Assembly (NCBI GenBank): GCA_010672785.1
Contig: JAAHFX010000002.1
Coordinates: 263,493-327,492, forward strand
Source: Sphaerospermopsis sp. SIO1G1
GTDB taxonomy: Bacteria > Cyanobacteriota > Cyanobacteriia > Cyanobacteriales > Nostocaceae
Direction of reading: 5' to 3'
Length of the DNA: 64,000 nt
Positions within the stretch are counted from its first letter, which is position 1, and every line of letters starts with the position of its first letter. Position numbers and translations under genes: made by a program. Under the pieces are notes generated by a model. That model worked only from the letters and a program-made list of their open reading frames with translations. It was not told the origin of the DNA and did no database searches. This document shows positions 62,506 to 64,000 of the stretch, in pieces.

Positions 62506-64000
62506 TTACACCAACACAAACTGACTAGCATCACTCACATCCAAACTCCCAACTTGAATACCACTCAAAACTGCCAGAATTTGATTATCAAAACTAACAT
62601 GAGTATCACTACCCACCTGACTTAACTCCAGTGTAGATGTGGTAATACCCAAACCGACAGCACCACTAACACCAATTACATCAGTACCAACTTGGAAGTC
62701 AACAATTGTGTTTGCATTTTGTGGTAATTCAACATTTGCAATCCAAAATTGATCATTACCAGCACCACCAGCAATTAAATTATCGCCACCTTCTTGTACA
62801 AAAAACTGATCATTACCATCACCACCCAAAACTCGATCATTCTTACCCAGGTAGAAAATATCATTTCCTGCACCACCAGACATCCGGTTTCCACCTTCAG
62901 CGTCGGTAGCGTCAAATCTATCATTACCAGTACCACCAAAAACTCTATCTTTGCGATTTACGTAGATAGTATCATCGTCACTACCCAGAAAAATCCGGTT
63001 CTCTTCTACGTTAGCAGCACCCAGGACTAAATCTACAGAATCTCTACCTGCTCCTGTAAAGAGAATATCTTGTATTCCATCAAAACCACTATTGGGAATG
63101 GGGAAAATATCATCATCACCAGGTGTACCGACGGGAGATAATTCAGGAGTGTTGTTATTTTCTGTGAATGTTAGAGTTGCTAAAATTGGATCATGATCAC
63201 TTGCACGTTGAGAATTGTCCACAAATTCACTGTTAACATGAACAATATCAACATCTGCATCTGCACTCAAGTTATTGCTGACTAAGATATGATCCAGGGA
63301 TTGGGAGTTACTACGGAAAATGAAAGTATAGCGTTCATCTTCTGGAATATTATTGGTGAGGTTAGTTAAAACAGGATTATCACCACCTGCAACAATCTCT
63401 AATGGTGAAATAAATTCAAATTCATTCAAATCACCAAGCACAACAACATTAGCATCAGCATCAGTCGCTAAAACCTGATCTACAAAATTATTTACTGCTT
63501 CAGCTTGAGCTTGACGTTCGTCTAAAGAACCATTAATTGTAACATCTTCCTGGCCATTACCAGCAGATTCACCACCCACAGAAGGTTGATTGACACCAAA
63601 TAAAGGACTACTACCACCTTTGGATGAGAAATGATTGTTAACTACTGTGACTTCTTCACCATTGAAACTGAAATCTGCAATTAGGGGTAAACGACTATCG
63701 GTAAAAGCGGTAAGGGAAGCAGAGGGTACTGTTTGGACAGAATTTGCTACCAAATCCACACGACTATCATTATAGAGGAAAGCGTTACGGATATTTCCTC
63801 CTGGTTGGCCACCACCGTTGTTGTTGGTAATGAAGGTGTTATCAATAAATTGGTAATTAATTCCACCCGCAGTATTGATAGCATCAACTAAGGTTTGGAG
63901 GGTTACACTAGCACTGGTGACACCATCATCACTACTACCAGTGTTGTCTTGAATTTCCTGTAAAGCAATGATATCAGGACTTTGCAAATTGTTGATAATA
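62506..64000 (-). CDS. Extracellular endonuclease with RTX-like calcium-binding repeats (5' end outside the window)
   Basis: The frame is open to the window's right edge, so the N-terminus is missing. The first visible part is the second half of an ExeM/NucH-type endonuclease/exonuclease/phosphatase domain: SPDIIALQEIQDN, VTVVNNHFSSKGG, NVVVLGDLNEFE and a closing RASDHDPILATL with the catalytic His. After residue 290 come four to five glycine-rich calcium-binding nonapeptide units such as GGTGNDRFD, GGAGNDIFY and GGDGNDQFF. It ends ASQFVLV. The RTX-like repeats suggest type I secretion. The transporter is not in the window; the HlyD at 44443 is 17 kb away. Confidence 0.88.
   Translation of the reverse strand, partial: IINNLQSPDIIALQEIQDNTGSSDDGVTSASVTLQTLVDAINTAGGINYQFIDNTFITNNNGGGQPGGNIRNAFLYNDSRVDLVANSVQTVPSASLTAFTDSRLPLIADFSFNGEEVTVVNNHFSSKGGSSPLFGVNQPSVGGESAGNGQEDVTINGSLDERQAQAEAVNNFVDQVLATDADANVVVLGDLNEFEFISPLEIVAGGDNPVLTNLTNNIPEDERYTFIFRSNSQSLDHILVSNNLSADADVDIVHVNSEFVDNSQRASDHDPILATLTFTENNNTPELSPVGTPGDDDIFPIPNSGFDGIQDILFTGAGRDSVDLVLGAANVEENRIFLGSDDDTIYVNRKDRVFGGTGNDRFDATDAEGGNRMSGGAGNDIFYLGKNDRVLGGDGNDQFFVQEGGDNLIAGGAGNDQFWIANVELPQNANTIVDFQVGTDVIGVSGAVGLGITTSTLELSQVGSDTHVSFDNQILAVLSGIQVGSLDVSDASQFVLV

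Noticed and set aside
44443..64000. HlyD (44443) and the RTX-like nuclease (62506) as one secretion system
   Set aside because: They are 17 kb apart on opposite strands with no ABC transporter or outer-membrane partner; a link cannot be supported.

Overview
The window is chromosomal DNA of a filamentous, probably heterocyst-forming cyanobacterium of the Anabaena/Dolichospermum/Nostoc group (Nostocales). The evidence is the gene content (gun4, a cyanobacterial-type sir, minCDE, a GDYXXLXY protein, a PatA-type regulator, XisI, the NDH-like partner of SelD, a psbA remnant), AT-rich DNA with frequent HIP1 octamers (GCGATCGC), and many heptamer tandem repeats and small interspersed repeats between genes.

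0-16 kb: the end of plsX, then fabH, fabD and plsC make up the fatty acid/phospholipid cluster. Two surface-protein genes (a PEP-CTERM protein and a large two-partner-secretion protein with an internal P-domain) lie between fabD and plsC. Next come a damaged HTH/HicA-like pair, a glycosyltransferase-like gene, icd, gun4, tadA, a second acyltransferase and a NOL1/NOP2/Sun-type RNA methyltransferase.

16-35 kb: a DUF2157/GDYXXLXY membrane pair; a two-gene unit of an SMC/OLD-like ATPase and a small PD-(D/E)XK-like protein; the 3' tail of a lost psbA copy with its terminator intact; a dCTP deaminase gene interrupted by an HNH-containing intein; tRNA-Arg(TCT); several conserved cyanobacterial genes; an ADP-ribosylglycohydrolase; sulfite reductase; a PatA-like response regulator; and the minC-minD-minE operon.

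35-54 kb: a DUF1537 sugar-acid kinase, a secreted protein with a duplicated domain, an orphan Phd/YefM antitoxin, a carotenoid oxygenase that has lost its middle, a folate/biopterin transporter, a 49-residue zinc-ribbon protein, xth, an NmrA-like reductase, an HlyD-type adaptor, a subtilase, two pentapeptide-repeat proteins, the SelD-less NDH-like flavoprotein and a TakP-like binding protein.

54-62 kb is an accessory island. A SERAC1-like hydrolase fused to a STAND-type NTPase and a second STAND-type NTPase fused to GUN4 flank two PIN toxin-antitoxin pairs, a decayed UPF0175/DUF3368 unit with a coupled ParD-like antitoxin, and a solo XisI. The window ends inside an extracellular endonuclease with RTX-like calcium-binding repeats.

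Repeats are a main theme. Four interspersed families with terminal inverted repeats (called A, B, E and F here) and (CTGATAA)n-type heptamer arrays occupy most intergenic regions, and several lie at the edges of broken genes. The best candidates for new biology are the ATPase/ELK-nuclease pair (18.6-20.3 kb), the 54.8-62.1 kb island with its two NTPase fusions, and the dcd intein.
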